Of a stretch of 64,000 nt of DNA, positions 1 through 6,665 are shown piece by piece. Origin of the DNA: CACIAM-69d sp001698445 (lineage in GTDB: Bacteria; Cyanobacteriota; Cyanobacteriia; CACIAM-69d); assembly GCF_043235035.1 (NCBI RefSeq), contig NZ_JAZAQF010000081.1:1-64000 (forward strand), given 5' to 3'. The stretch's first letter is position 1, and each line of letters begins with the position of its first letter. The position numbers and the translations under genes are program-made. The notes beneath the pieces are model-generated. The model ran no database searches. It worked only from the letters and a program-made list of their open reading frames with translations, and was not told where the DNA came from.

Positions 1-101
1 TGCGGCGCACCCTGTCTTTTTCCAAATCCTTGGTCAATCACGAAGCAGCGATTTGGCGATTTATTCACCACTACAATGCCTCATTGCCAGTCGCTTCATA
101 G
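1..101 (+). CDS. IS1-family transposase, C-terminal fragment (cut by window edge)
   Basis: Reading from base 3, the frame gives about 32 residues ending at a TAG at 99-101. The tail has the pattern RRTLSFSKSL...IWRFIHHYNASLP. This matches the C-terminus of IS1-type (InsB-like) DDE transposases as I know them, where a basic RKTL-x-[FY]SKS motif is followed by a helix ending in HHY. Only the last part of the protein is in view, so the catalytic residues cannot be checked and I cannot say whether the element is active. The stop lies about 27 bp before the presumed IS end, as is normal for this family. Recognition is from memory of the family; a protein search would settle it. Confidence 0.72.
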   Translation, partial: RRTLSFSKSLVNHEAAIWRFIHHYNASLPVAS

Positions 102-127
102 TCCATCATTACTTCACAGGCACTACC
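1..127 (+). mobile_element. Right end of an IS1-type insertion sequence
   Basis: After the transposase stop the sequence ends ...CACAGGCACTACC at 127. Its reverse complement begins GGTAGTGCCTGTGAAGTAAT, which resembles the IS1 right inverted repeat (GGTAATGACTCCAACTTATT). The left end is outside the window, so the target duplication cannot be verified. The next gene begins at 129, two bases after the IS end, so the insertion probably removed or replaced its original start region. Confidence 0.65.
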
Positions 128-128
128 T

Positions 129-833
129 ATGATTTTTCTTCGACATATATCGCTAGGTGATAGTTGTGAAGTTTCAGCAAGAAAGCTTATTTCTTTTTAT
201 TCCTTTAACCAAGAACCAAAAGCAATCGCAGATCTATTAACTCTATGGGCTAAATCATGTGATTTGATCGATTCTAAAGGCTCCTTAACCTTTAAAGACT
301 ATGCCCTAGAGACCAAGGAACTAACAGATAGTTTTTCTAATGAACTACTAGATGATGTAGCTGTAAGGCTTTATCTAAACAACATACTTGGAGATGAAGT
401 ATTCCAATGGCTTACTCATAGTGAACTTCAAGAATTAGTTGCGGCTATTTTAACTTATCGTAGCAATCCAAGAAGTGCAATTGAATGTTCAGGAAGAGCT
501 TATGAGGATATTTTAAGAAGGCTATCTGTGGAAATTGGAAGTATCGACGCAAAAAAAATTGCTGGGAAATCTGGTATTTCAGAGCTGGCTAACGGTATCT
601 TATATGCTTACAGGGATGATGCAGGTACTTCTCTTAGCTTCATCCACACTAAGCAACGTGATATTTCACAAGCGATTGGGTCTGTCCGCAATATGGCAGG
701 ACACAGCCTGGAAGCTAAATCTATGGAACGATGGGAACTAAGCTCAACAGCAGCAATAGGTAAAATACTAATAACAATTTCATCAATAAGAAGTCTTTAC
801 CACTACATTAAACAACGTAAGTATTTATTTTAG
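129..833 (+). CDS. HEPN-like (Abi C-terminal-type) protein, integron cassette gene, possibly 5'-truncated
   Basis: This 234-residue protein is not a well-known enzyme. Its C-terminal third reads as a helical HEPN-type domain with an R-x4-H motif (RNMAGH, near residue 190) in the helix-loop-helix setting found in HEPN ribonuclease toxins and in Abi C-terminal domains. The N-terminal half has no feature I recognise. The ATG at 129 directly abuts the IS1 end at 127 and has no convincing ribosome binding site, so this may be an internal methionine of a gene whose start was lost. Base composition is far more AT-rich than the core genes and no HIP1 octamer is present. An attC site follows 35 bp after the stop, so it is a cassette gene. 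A role in phage defence or as a toxin is inference. Confidence 0.6.
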   Translation: MIFLRHISLGDSCEVSARKLISFYSFNQEPKAIADLLTLWAKSCDLIDSKGSLTFKDYALETKELTDSFSNELLDDVAVRLYLNNILGDEVFQWLTHSELQELVAAILTYRSNPRSAIECSGRAYEDILRRLSVEIGSIDAKKIAGKSGISELANGILYAYRDDAGTSLSFIHTKQRDISQAIGSVRNMAGHSLEAKSMERWELSSTAAIGKILITISSIRSLYHYIKQRKYLF

Positions 834-867
834 CCAAAGAAAGTGAAGTAAGTTCTGTGGGTGTGCA

Positions 868-954
868 GGCTAACAATTCGGGTGCAGCAGATTGACCAAA
901 GCTGCTTGGGTGGGGGGCAAAGACGCTGGCAACTGCTGACCCAAACCGTTAGAA
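868..954 (+). other. Integron attC recombination site 1
   Basis: The 5' arm (870-890) reads CTAACAATTCGGGTGCAGCAG apart from one base, and the 3' arm (933-952) reverse-complements to CTAACGGTTTGGGTCAGCAG. The arms therefore pair at the R box (CTAAC/GTTAG) and the L box, with an unpaired three-base spacer and one extrahelical G (884). That is the bottom-strand hairpin layout of attC sites. The 3' core GTTAGAA departs from GTTRRRY only in its last base. Confidence 0.78.
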
Positions 955-956
955 GA

Positions 957-1046
957 CAAAAGACTCTGGGTATTTTTGAGGAAGAATGTAATTCTGGTTC
1001 GGGTGTTCTCTTGAAAAGCGGTAATCCTAGCGATCGCTGAGCCTAG
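957..1046 (+). repeat. Direct repeat, copy 1 (follows attC1)
   Basis: About 90 bp here matches 3889-3978 at roughly 84% by eye (about 14 differences over 87 aligned positions). Both copies begin within a few bases of an attC 3' core (attC1 and attC4) and end at the same ...GCGATCGC...CCTAG stretch. The function is unknown. Copy 2 lies directly upstream of msrP. Confidence 0.8.
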
Positions 1047-1387
1047 GGCGTGGCTGTTTTAGTTCGATCGGTCAGGTCAAATGATGGTTGCTGTTAGGCG
1101 ATCGGTAGGCAGCGAGAGGCTTAGGGCCTGTCGTCAAATTGCCTAAAACCCTGATGATCTCGTCCTCTCAACCGATCAGCGAGGAGTTATCGTGCACATG
1201 CAGCCTAATACATAGTTCGACTGCCTTCATTTCATCACCGTGGAGACATCAGAAGATTTTCATTGAGTTACCAAAGTGCAGAAAGCAAATTTGTAATAGA
1301 TTATTGAGAATTATTCCTATTTAGCTGCTATACTGAGTCAGTAATGGTCAAAAAAGTTTTACATCCCTAGCAGTGAGGTTAGACGCG
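1047..1387 (+). other. Non-coding 5' part of cassette A
   Basis: No convincing gene is seen in this ~340 bp between the repeat and the methyltransferase gene. A possible promoter lies near its end: TTGAGA around 1303 and TATACT around 1331, with a rather long spacer of 19 bp. A lone GTTAGGC at 1093-1099 looks like an attC 3' core but has no partner arm upstream. Confidence 0.35.
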
Positions 1388-1972
1388 ATGAACACACTGA
1401 CTCTGAAAATACTCTTCATGATTGGGTTTGTCTCTGCTTTTGCGATTCGTTCTCCCTACCAAAGAGAAAATAAAAAGAATGAAGTTGCTGTCGATCGCAA
1501 AACGGCACAAGAAAAAATCTTGCTTGTCCTTGCGTTTATCGGCATGATGATTCTGCCTTTGGTTTACGTTTTTTCTCCCTGGCTCAGTGTTGCTGATTAC
1601 AATCCAATGTCCTGGATCGGTTATTTAGGAGCCATTTGTTTCTTGGTTTCGCTCTGGTTATTTTGGCGTGCCCACGATGACTTGGGCAAGAATTGGTCGC
1701 CCACATTGGAGGTCAGAAAAGGACACACCGTCATCAGCAACGGTGTTTATCAAAAAATTCGTCATCCAATGTACACTGCTATCTGGTTATGGTGTGCTGC
1801 ACAAGCATTGCTCCTTCCAAACTGGATTGCAGGTCTAGCCGGATTGATCTCATTTGGGATCATGTATATCTTACGAATTAGTAATGAAGAGCAGATGATG
1901 CTTGAACAGTTTGGAGAGGAATATAAAGCGTATATGCAGCGTACAAAGCGCCTAATTCCTTACCTGTTTTGA
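1388..1972 (+). CDS. Isoprenylcysteine carboxyl methyltransferase (ICMT/PEMT)-family membrane protein
   Basis: An integral membrane methyltransferase-like protein with four or five hydrophobic segments. The C-terminal half carries the family signature: VISNGVYQ then IRHPMYTA (S-adenosylmethionine and headgroup region), followed by EEQMMLEQFGEEY and a basic YMQRTKRLIP end. Bacterial members methylate or modify unknown small substrates; the true substrate cannot be deduced. A GTG at 1373 is also in frame, but the ATG at 1388 has a GAGG about 9 bases upstream and is preferred, giving 194 residues. It sits alone in a cassette with attC2 17 bp after the stop. It is AT-rich compared with core genes, consistent with cassette-borne transfer. 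Confidence 0.82.
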   Translation: MNTLTLKILFMIGFVSAFAIRSPYQRENKKNEVAVDRKTAQEKILLVLAFIGMMILPLVYVFSPWLSVADYNPMSWIGYLGAICFLVSLWLFWRAHDDLGKNWSPTLEVRKGHTVISNGVYQKIRHPMYTAIWLWCAAQALLLPNWIAGLAGLISFGIMYILRISNEEQMMLEQFGEEYKAYMQRTKRLIPYLF

Positions 1973-1988
1973 ATAATGGTTGTCAGCA

Positions 1989-2076
1989 GTCGAACAGTCG
2001 CGCTGCACCGGAACGCTTTAAAATTGCCGATTCAGAGGTAAAAGTTGTTTGTGTCCGGTGAGCGCGAACATTAAAT
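1989..2076 (+). other. Integron attC site 2 (degenerate core)
   Basis: The left arm has TCGCGCTGCACCGGA and the right arm reverse-complements to TCGCGCTCACCGGA, so they pair completely except for one extrahelical G. The outer boxes are decayed: GTCGAAC on the left and ATTAAAT instead of GTTRRRY on the right. The L-box sequence is nearly identical to that of attC3. The altered right core suggests this site may recombine poorly. Confidence 0.7.
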
Positions 2077-2134
2077 TTCGTAAAGTCAATGGATAGAGAA
2101 TATGGCAAACTAAAGCTATCTTTGAGGAAAATTC

Positions 2135-3115
2135 ATGAAAGCAATTGTATGTGTAAAGTATGGATCTCCTGATGCTATGCAGCTTCAAGAAGTAGAGAAA
2201 CCTACTCCTAAAGCAAACGAGGTGCTAATTAAAATCTATGCAACAACAGTAACGTCAGCAGACATTCGTATCCGAAAGGCTGACCCATTCCCCGTAAGAT
2301 TTTTCTACGGTTTCGCAAGACCTAAAAACAACACCATCCTCGGGTCGGAGCTGGCCGGAGAAATCGAAGCAGTTGGTGAAAATGTAAAACAATTCAAAGC
2401 AGGTGACCAAGTATTTGCTGGTGCAGGAACCAGCCTCGGTGCAAATGCTGAGTATATTTGTCTGCCTGAAGCAGGAGCAGTTGCGATCAAGCCTACCAAT
2501 ATGACCTATGAGGAAGCTGCTGCTATTCCTTTTGGGGCAACAACTGCATTGATCTTCCTGAGAGATAAGGGAAAGATTCAGAGTGGGCAGGAAGTTTTGA
2601 TCTATGGTGCTTCTGGAGCAGTAGGGATGGCTGCCGTGCAGCTTGCCAAATTCTTTGGCGCACAAGTGACCGGAGTGTGTAGTACAGCGAAGTTAGAACT
2701 GGTGAAATCTCTCGGATCTGACAACGTTATTGACTATACGAAAGAGGATTTCACTCAAAACGGTAAGACCTACGATATTATTTTCGACACAAGTGGCAAA
2801 AGTTCATTTTCAGGCTGTCTCAGCGCGCTAAAAAATAATGGCATCTATCTTAGAGCTGTTCATATCAATTTGCTGCCGATCCTCCGAGGGCTGTGGACTT
2901 CAATTACCAGCAACAAGAAAGTCATAGGTGGGGTAGCGATCGAGCGTAAAGCAGATCTAATTTTCCTGAAAGAGTTAATTGAAATGGGCAGGATGAAATC
3001 GGTCATCGACAGGCGCTATTCACTGGAACAGACTGCCGAAGCGCACAGGTATGTTGAACAAGGACACAAGAAAGGAAATGTTGTCATTACTGTGGCGCAA
3101 AGTAGCAAAATCTAA
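2135..3115 (+). CDS. Zinc-independent quinone oxidoreductase-like MDR-family NAD(P)H oxidoreductase
   Basis: A 326-residue medium-chain dehydrogenase/reductase. The N-terminal GroES-like domain includes GSELAGEIEAVGENV. The nucleotide-binding fold starts with YGASGAVGMAAVQLAK (about residues 155-170), the AxxGxxG pattern of NADPH-using quinone oxidoreductases. The cysteine and histidine ligands of catalytic zinc in classical alcohol dehydrogenases are not evident, so I call it zinc-independent. The start is well supported by TTTGAGGAAAATTC before the ATG. It likely reduces quinones or reactive enones in the cytoplasm; the substrate is unknown. The stop codon overlaps the left core of attC3 (ATCTAAC), which is typical of compact gene cassettes. 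Confidence 0.85.
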   Translation: MKAIVCVKYGSPDAMQLQEVEKPTPKANEVLIKIYATTVTSADIRIRKADPFPVRFFYGFARPKNNTILGSELAGEIEAVGENVKQFKAGDQVFAGAGTSLGANAEYICLPEAGAVAIKPTNMTYEEAAAIPFGATTALIFLRDKGKIQSGQEVLIYGASGAVGMAAVQLAKFFGAQVTGVCSTAKLELVKSLGSDNVIDYTKEDFTQNGKTYDIIFDTSGKSSFSGCLSALKNNGIYLRAVHINLLPILRGLWTSITSNKKVIGGVAIERKADLIFLKELIEMGRMKSVIDRRYSLEQTAEAHRYVEQGHKKGNVVITVAQSSKI

Positions 3116-3195
3116 CAACGCGCTGCACCAGAACGTTCAATAGGGTCTATTAATTTGCAAAACCTGTTTGTGCTGGGTGAGCGCAACCGTTGGGC
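3110..3195 (+). other. Integron attC site 3
   Basis: The left core ATCTAAC (3110-3116, overlapping the stop of the preceding gene) and the right core GTTGGGC (3189-3195) both fit the RYYYAAC/GTTRRRY consensus. Inside them GCGCTGCACC-AG pairs with CTGGGTGAGCGC with one extrahelical base. It is closely related in L-box sequence to attC2. Confidence 0.8.
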
Positions 3196-3263
3196 GAACA
3201 AGAATCTGTGAAGACAGTCATCAATTGACGCACTGGAAGCTTTTTATATTTTGGGAGAATTTG

Positions 3264-3821
3264 GTGCAACCAAAGTTGACAGATAGGCTTGTGTTGAGGT
3301 CGTTCTCAGAGAGAGATGCCGAGGGATTGTTCCGCTACCTGTCGAGAAAGCAAGTGAATTGCTTCGCTTCAGACAGAATCGAGACAATGGATCAGGCAAT
3401 GAAGGTTGTGGAGGAACGACAGAAAACTGATAAGTTCATTGCTGTCTGCCTGAAAGAAACTGATGAATTGATCGGAGACCTGTTTCTCCAGAAAGATGAG
3501 CCAGACACTTACAGTGTGGGTTGGAATTTTAACGCGGACTATCAGGGAAAAGGATATGCTCTTGAGAGCGCTAAGGCGCTGCTAGACTATCTTTTTAAGG
3601 ATAGAGGTGCAAGAAGAATCTACGCTTATGTGGAAGAAGATAATATTCGCTCTCAGAAGGTCTGTGAACGCCTGGGCATGAGAAAGGAAGGATGCTTCAA
3701 GGAATTCATCACGTTTATCAATAATGATGACGGAACGCCAAAATACGAAAATACAATGCAATTTGCAATCTTAAGCAAAGAATGGGATTTAATGAAAGAC
3801 ATCGATAGAGAGAAGAAATAG
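3264..3821 (+). CDS. GNAT-family N-acetyltransferase (RimJ/RimL type), cassette gene
   Basis: A GCN5-related acetyltransferase of the RimJ/RimL ribosomal-protein or antibiotic acetyltransferase group. It starts KLTDRLVLRSFSERDAEGLF, continues with the motif A region GWNFNADYQGKGYALES (acetyl-CoA pyrophosphate loop, Q-x-x-GKG) and ends with the typical NIRSQKVCERLGMRKEG segment. The frame is open from 3168, but that region lies inside attC3; GTG 3264 has GGGAGAA a few bases upstream and begins just where family homology begins, giving 185 residues. The substrate is unknown. It is the last gene of the array; attC4 starts two bases after the stop. Confidence 0.83.
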   Translation: MQPKLTDRLVLRSFSERDAEGLFRYLSRKQVNCFASDRIETMDQAMKVVEERQKTDKFIAVCLKETDELIGDLFLQKDEPDTYSVGWNFNADYQGKGYALESAKALLDYLFKDRGARRIYAYVEEDNIRSQKVCERLGMRKEGCFKEFITFINNDDGTPKYENTMQFAILSKEWDLMKDIDREKK

Positions 3822-3823
3822 CC

Positions 3824-3886
3824 GCCTAACATTGACTTCAACTTGATGATTTTGGAACAAAATTGCGAGTTAAATCAGGGTTAGAC
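3824..3886 (+). other. Integron attC site 4 (last of the array)
   Basis: The left core GCCTAAC (3824-3830) and right core GTTAGAC (3880-3886) both fit consensus. The arms ATTGACTTCAACTTG and (reverse complement) CCTGATTTAACTCG pair with one extrahelical base. At 63 bp it is the shortest of the four. Copy 2 of the ~90-bp repeat and then msrP follow. Confidence 0.78.
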
Positions 3887-3888
3887 TA

Positions 3889-3978
3889 AAAAAGGCTCTG
3901 AGTATTCTTGAGGGAGAATATAATTTTGGCTTGGGTGTTCTCCTGAAAAGCTGTAATCCTAGCGATCGCCTGCCCTAG
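3889..3978 (+). repeat. Direct repeat, copy 2 (follows attC4, upstream of msrP)
   Basis: This matches 957-1046. It contains TATAAT at 3919-3924 (TGTAAT in copy 1), without a clear -35 box, so it may supply a promoter, but that is inference. Its position between the array and msrP suggests that it marks the array boundary. Confidence 0.8.
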
Positions 3979-4047
3979 TTGCCGCCGCGATCGCACCCGA
4001 TCGACTGTGCTCGACTCACCGCGCTGACTGCCCGCCCTGTCTACCCC

Positions 4048-5046
4048 ATGACCTTCTTTAATCTGCGCCCCGACTGGCAACTGCGCGATCGCGAAGCAAC
4101 GGATCCAGCCCTGTTTCTCAATCGCCGCCGATTTTTGCAATCCCTCGCCGGGTTCAGCATTGCCGGTGGTGTTCTGTCGCTGACGGGTTGCCAAAATACA
4201 CCAACCAGCGAGCTGGAAGCGGCCCCACCCCCCGGCCCCACCACCATGCGATCGCCCTTTGTTGGGGTGCAGCGCAATTCCCAATTTGCCGATCCACAGC
4301 GAGCCGTCACGCCCCAAGACTTGGCCGGCCGCTACAACAACTTCTATGAATTTGGTGGCACAAAGGACATTGCCCAGCGGGCCCAACGGTTGCCCACCAA
4401 TCCCTGGACCGTGGAAGTGTCTGGATTGGTCAAGCAGCCTAAAACTTGGGCGATCGAGGATTTAATCAAAGCCTTTGAGATAGAAGAACGCATCTATCGG
4501 TTTCGCTGTGTCGAAGCTTGGGCGATGGTTGTGCCTTGGCTCGGGTTTCCGATGCGCAAACTGATCGAAGCCGTCGATCCTTTGCCCGATGCCAAATTTG
4601 TCCGCTTCACCTCCTACTACAACAAAGACATCGCGATCGGGCCGGCCTGGGCCTATCGCGACCTCCCTTGGCCCTACACCGAAGGCCTCACGTTGGCGGA
4701 AATGGCCAACGACCTCGCCTTCTTTGCGGTGGGTAACTATGGGCAAATTTTGCCGAAGCAGCATGGCGCACCGATTCGGGCCGTCCTGCCTTGGAAATAT
4801 GGCTTTAAAGGGGCTAAGTCGATCGTCAAAATTGAGTTTTTGCCCCGGCAGCCCCTGACCTTTTGGAACACTCTGGCTCCTGATGAATACGGCTTTGAGG
4901 CCAATGTGGATCCCCTGGTTCCCCACCCCCGCTGGTCGCAGGCCACGGAGCGGTTATTGGGATCGGGCCCGCCGCTCGCCTGGAAAACGGTTCCCACCCG
5001 TCCCTACAACGGCTATGGACAATGGGTTTCTGGTCTTTATGCGTAG
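4048..5046 (+). CDS. msrP: Protein-methionine-sulfoxide reductase catalytic subunit MsrP (YedY-like molybdoenzyme)
   Basis: A periplasmic molybdopterin enzyme that reduces oxidised methionines in exported proteins. The N-terminus is a twin-arginine signal: NRRRFLQSL, then a hydrophobic stretch and a cysteine (LTGCQ). The cofactor cysteine lies in YRFRCVEAWAMVVPW. The later blocks GAPIRAVLPWKYGFKGAKSI, DEYGFEANVDP and HPRWSQATER follow E. coli YedY in order. An in-frame TTG at 3979 would extend it, but the ATG at 4048 puts the signal peptide at the usual place and gives 332 residues, near the family norm. The haem membrane partner msrQ is not adjacent; moaA at 25095 supplies an early step of cofactor synthesis. 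The upstream region is copy 2 of the repeat. Confidence 0.93.
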   Translation: MTFFNLRPDWQLRDREATDPALFLNRRRFLQSLAGFSIAGGVLSLTGCQNTPTSELEAAPPPGPTTMRSPFVGVQRNSQFADPQRAVTPQDLAGRYNNFYEFGGTKDIAQRAQRLPTNPWTVEVSGLVKQPKTWAIEDLIKAFEIEERIYRFRCVEAWAMVVPWLGFPMRKLIEAVDPLPDAKFVRFTSYYNKDIAIGPAWAYRDLPWPYTEGLTLAEMANDLAFFAVGNYGQILPKQHGAPIRAVLPWKYGFKGAKSIVKIEFLPRQPLTFWNTLAPDEYGFEANVDPLVPHPRWSQATERLLGSGPPLAWKTVPTRPYNGYGQWVSGLYA

Positions 5047-5113
5047 GTTAATTATTGCAATGATCATCAAGCTGTAACGATCGCCTCGACCGCTGAATTC
5101 TCCACAAGCCACA

Positions 5114-5431
5114 ATGGCCAAAGTTCAGGATTTACTGGCCAGCAGAGGAGGCGATCCAATGCCGATCGACTTTCAAAGAGCTTTGGTGATGCGGTTTTGG
5201 CAGTTGGCCCGCTGCCGACCCGTTGCGGGGTATGCCATGTATTTGGATGTATTGGAGGGGCGATCGGTCTTGGCCATTGATTGCCGGGCCCAGAGCGCTG
5301 CCCACAAGCTTTGGGAACAGCGGGCCCAACTTAATCAAGCGGCCTGTCAGCTTGGCATTGAGCGCTTGGTGTTGCGGGTGCGGGGTGAAATTTGGCGATC
5401 GCCCTGGCAAGCCACAGCTACGGATTCCTAA
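5114..5431 (+). CDS. Small hypothetical protein
   Basis: A 105-residue protein that I do not recognise. It looks soluble: no signal peptide or membrane segment, with a central LDVLEGRSVLAIDC strand-like stretch and a C-terminal LGIERLVLRVRGEIW segment. The gene starts 67 bp after msrP on the same strand and could be cotranscribed. The AT/GC balance and the HIP1-like CGATCG sites match the core genome, which supports a real resident gene. No function is proposed. Confidence 0.55.
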   Translation: MAKVQDLLASRGGDPMPIDFQRALVMRFWQLARCRPVAGYAMYLDVLEGRSVLAIDCRAQSAAHKLWEQRAQLNQAACQLGIERLVLRVRGEIWRSPWQATATDS

Positions 5432-5520
5432 TCAATTGCCCTTATTAATTGCCCTTGATCCCATGGTGAATTTCTGACAATCGGTGAACCGTGCCGCATG
5501 AATCGCTGATTGCTGAAAAA

Positions 5521-5973
5521 TTAGCTCAAAATTTCGATTTTGCCAGCTAATTCCGTCGGCTGAAAGGTCTCATAGAGCAACAGCAATTGACGCACTATCC
5601 GCCCGATCGGGAGGGCCAGCGGACTATAAACCACGCCCCCATGATCTTTTTGCGATCCGGCAAACTTCACCAGCGTCACTTCCGCTGTCACGAAAACCAA
5701 TTGGTGGCGATAGGCAAACAAAAGCTGGGTGGCATCGCTCTGGTTCTGGAGCTTCACCTCTGTGGGCCGGGTGGCCCGCACCCCATAGCCGCGCAGGGCT
5801 GCGCTGACGGCGGGATCAAGGCTGTCGTCTAGGTAAAATCCCAAGCGTGGTTGGCTCACGGGTTGCGGGGGTGTCAAGAGCATCTCAGGATTGGATATAG
5901 CCTGAAGCGCGATCGATTGCAATTTCCTGAAACTTTCCGCACCCTTTTGCGGCCGCTCCGGAGCGATCGCCAC
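5521..5973 (-). CDS. DUF5615-type PIN-like toxin of a DUF433/PIN toxin-antitoxin pair
   Basis: The protein resembles the DUF5615 PIN-like nuclease family: an early FYLDDSLDPAVSAALRGYG (acidic residues after the first strand), TEVKLQNQSDATQLLFAYRH, then LVFVTAEVTLVKFA and a C-terminal GRIVRQLLLLYE followed by GKIEIL. In the family the conserved acidic residues bind metal for RNA cleavage; here the usual D of the VTxD motif is replaced by E (VTAE), which may alter activity. The start is uncertain: GTG 5973 gives 150 residues, while ATG 5883 gives 120, the more usual size. It lies downstream of the DUF433 gene on the same strand, the common arrangement for this pair. Confidence 0.7.
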   Translation of the reverse strand: MAIAPERPQKGAESFRKLQSIALQAISNPEMLLTPPQPVSQPRLGFYLDDSLDPAVSAALRGYGVRATRPTEVKLQNQSDATQLLFAYRHQLVFVTAEVTLVKFAGSQKDHGGVVYSPLALPIGRIVRQLLLLYETFQPTELAGKIEILS

Positions 5974-6058
5974 AACGCTCAGGGATGAGGTGGGCTAACG
6001 GCTCGATCGGCACTCAATCGCTTGACCGAAAAACGTTCAGTTAAGGACGCACTCAGCC

Positions 6059-6397
6059 CTAATCTCCGCGTAGCTCACTGAGGCGCTCCTGAAGGACGGA
6101 GACTTGGCTGCGCTGAAACCCGGCAACGAAGGCCAGGTCTTCGTGAATGGCCAAGTCCATTTCACTGCGGTGGTCAAAGTAATAGGCCATGGCTGCATAG
6201 AGGGCCGCCAGGGGCAGTTGATAGCGCCCAGCGATTTCCTCGATCGATTGGCCAAGTCGTAGATGCATCAGGGCCACATCGGTCACGGTAATCCGGGTTC
6301 CGGCCAGCCGCGGACGACCGCCCCGAATCCCCGGTGTGGTTTCAATATGGCGTGACAAGCTTTTACTCATCGAACTGGGCTGTGCAAGAGTACCCAT
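6059..6397 (-). CDS. DUF433 antitoxin-like DNA-binding protein
   Basis: A DUF433 family protein, usually the antitoxin partner of PIN-like toxins. The core is clear: SRHIETTPGIRGGRPRLAG, TRITVTDVALMHLRLGQS, then IEEIAGRYQLPLAALYAAM, a winged or helix-turn-helix type fold, and a C-terminal tail that would contact the toxin. Possible starts are 6451, 6397 and 6370; family members normally begin just before SRHIE, so 6370 or 6397 is most likely, and the upstream ATG would put coding sequence through the 14-bp repeats. The gap to the toxin gene is about 85 bp. It probably represses its own operon by binding those repeats; that is inference. Confidence 0.8.
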   Translation of the reverse strand: MGTLAQPSSMSKSLSRHIETTPGIRGGRPRLAGTRITVTDVALMHLRLGQSIEEIAGRYQLPLAALYAAMAYYFDHRSEMDLAIHEDLAFVAGFQRSQVSVLQERLSELRGD

Positions 6398-6436
6398 TTT
6401 GACGTGTATTTTCTGACATGTATGTTCTGACATGTA
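6397..6436 (-). promoter_or_regulatory. 14-bp-period repeats at the antitoxin start, candidate operator
   Basis: Three copies of TT[CT]TGAC[AG]TGTA occur at 6397, 6411 and 6425, an exact 14-bp spacing. Each of the last two contains the palindrome ACATGT. They lie at the 5' end of the DUF433 gene, the usual place for an autoregulatory operator. Confidence 0.5.
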
Positions 6437-6665
6437 CTGACGGTGCATCAAGGCTGAACTTCACTCGGACTTCGAGAGGCTGTTCCGATGCGGCCCCGTC
6501 GCGATTGTCACACTTTGGTCAGCCTTTGGGCCGCCAACGACATGGCCAAGAGCATGGCCAAAATCCGGGTGATTGGATTGCTGGTTCAAGCTTTGATTTT
6601 AAGAGAGCATGGAGATCTTTGCCGGTCAGGGTCAAGCCCTTAATTCGGAGGGCAGACTAGCGAGA

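Larger units (their letters stand above)
868..3886 (+). mobile_element. Chromosomal integron cassette array (three complete cassettes)
   Basis: Three cassettes are bounded by four attC sites: A (ICMT-like), B (oxidoreductase) and C (acetyltransferase); the HEPN-like gene before attC1 belongs to a further, interrupted cassette. All genes point the same way and each is followed immediately by its attC, as in integrons. No integrase or attI is in the window; by convention they should lie to the left. Whether the array can still move cannot be told. Confidence 0.72.

Noticed and set aside
1093..1099. GTTAGGC as a fifth attC right core
   Set aside because: No pairing left arm (RYYYAAC with matching L-box) is found within about 120 bases upstream.
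1127..1160. GGGCCTGTCGTCAAATTGCC as an IS5-type inverted repeat end
   Set aside because: Only one end is seen, with no partner, transposase remnant or target duplication in the region.
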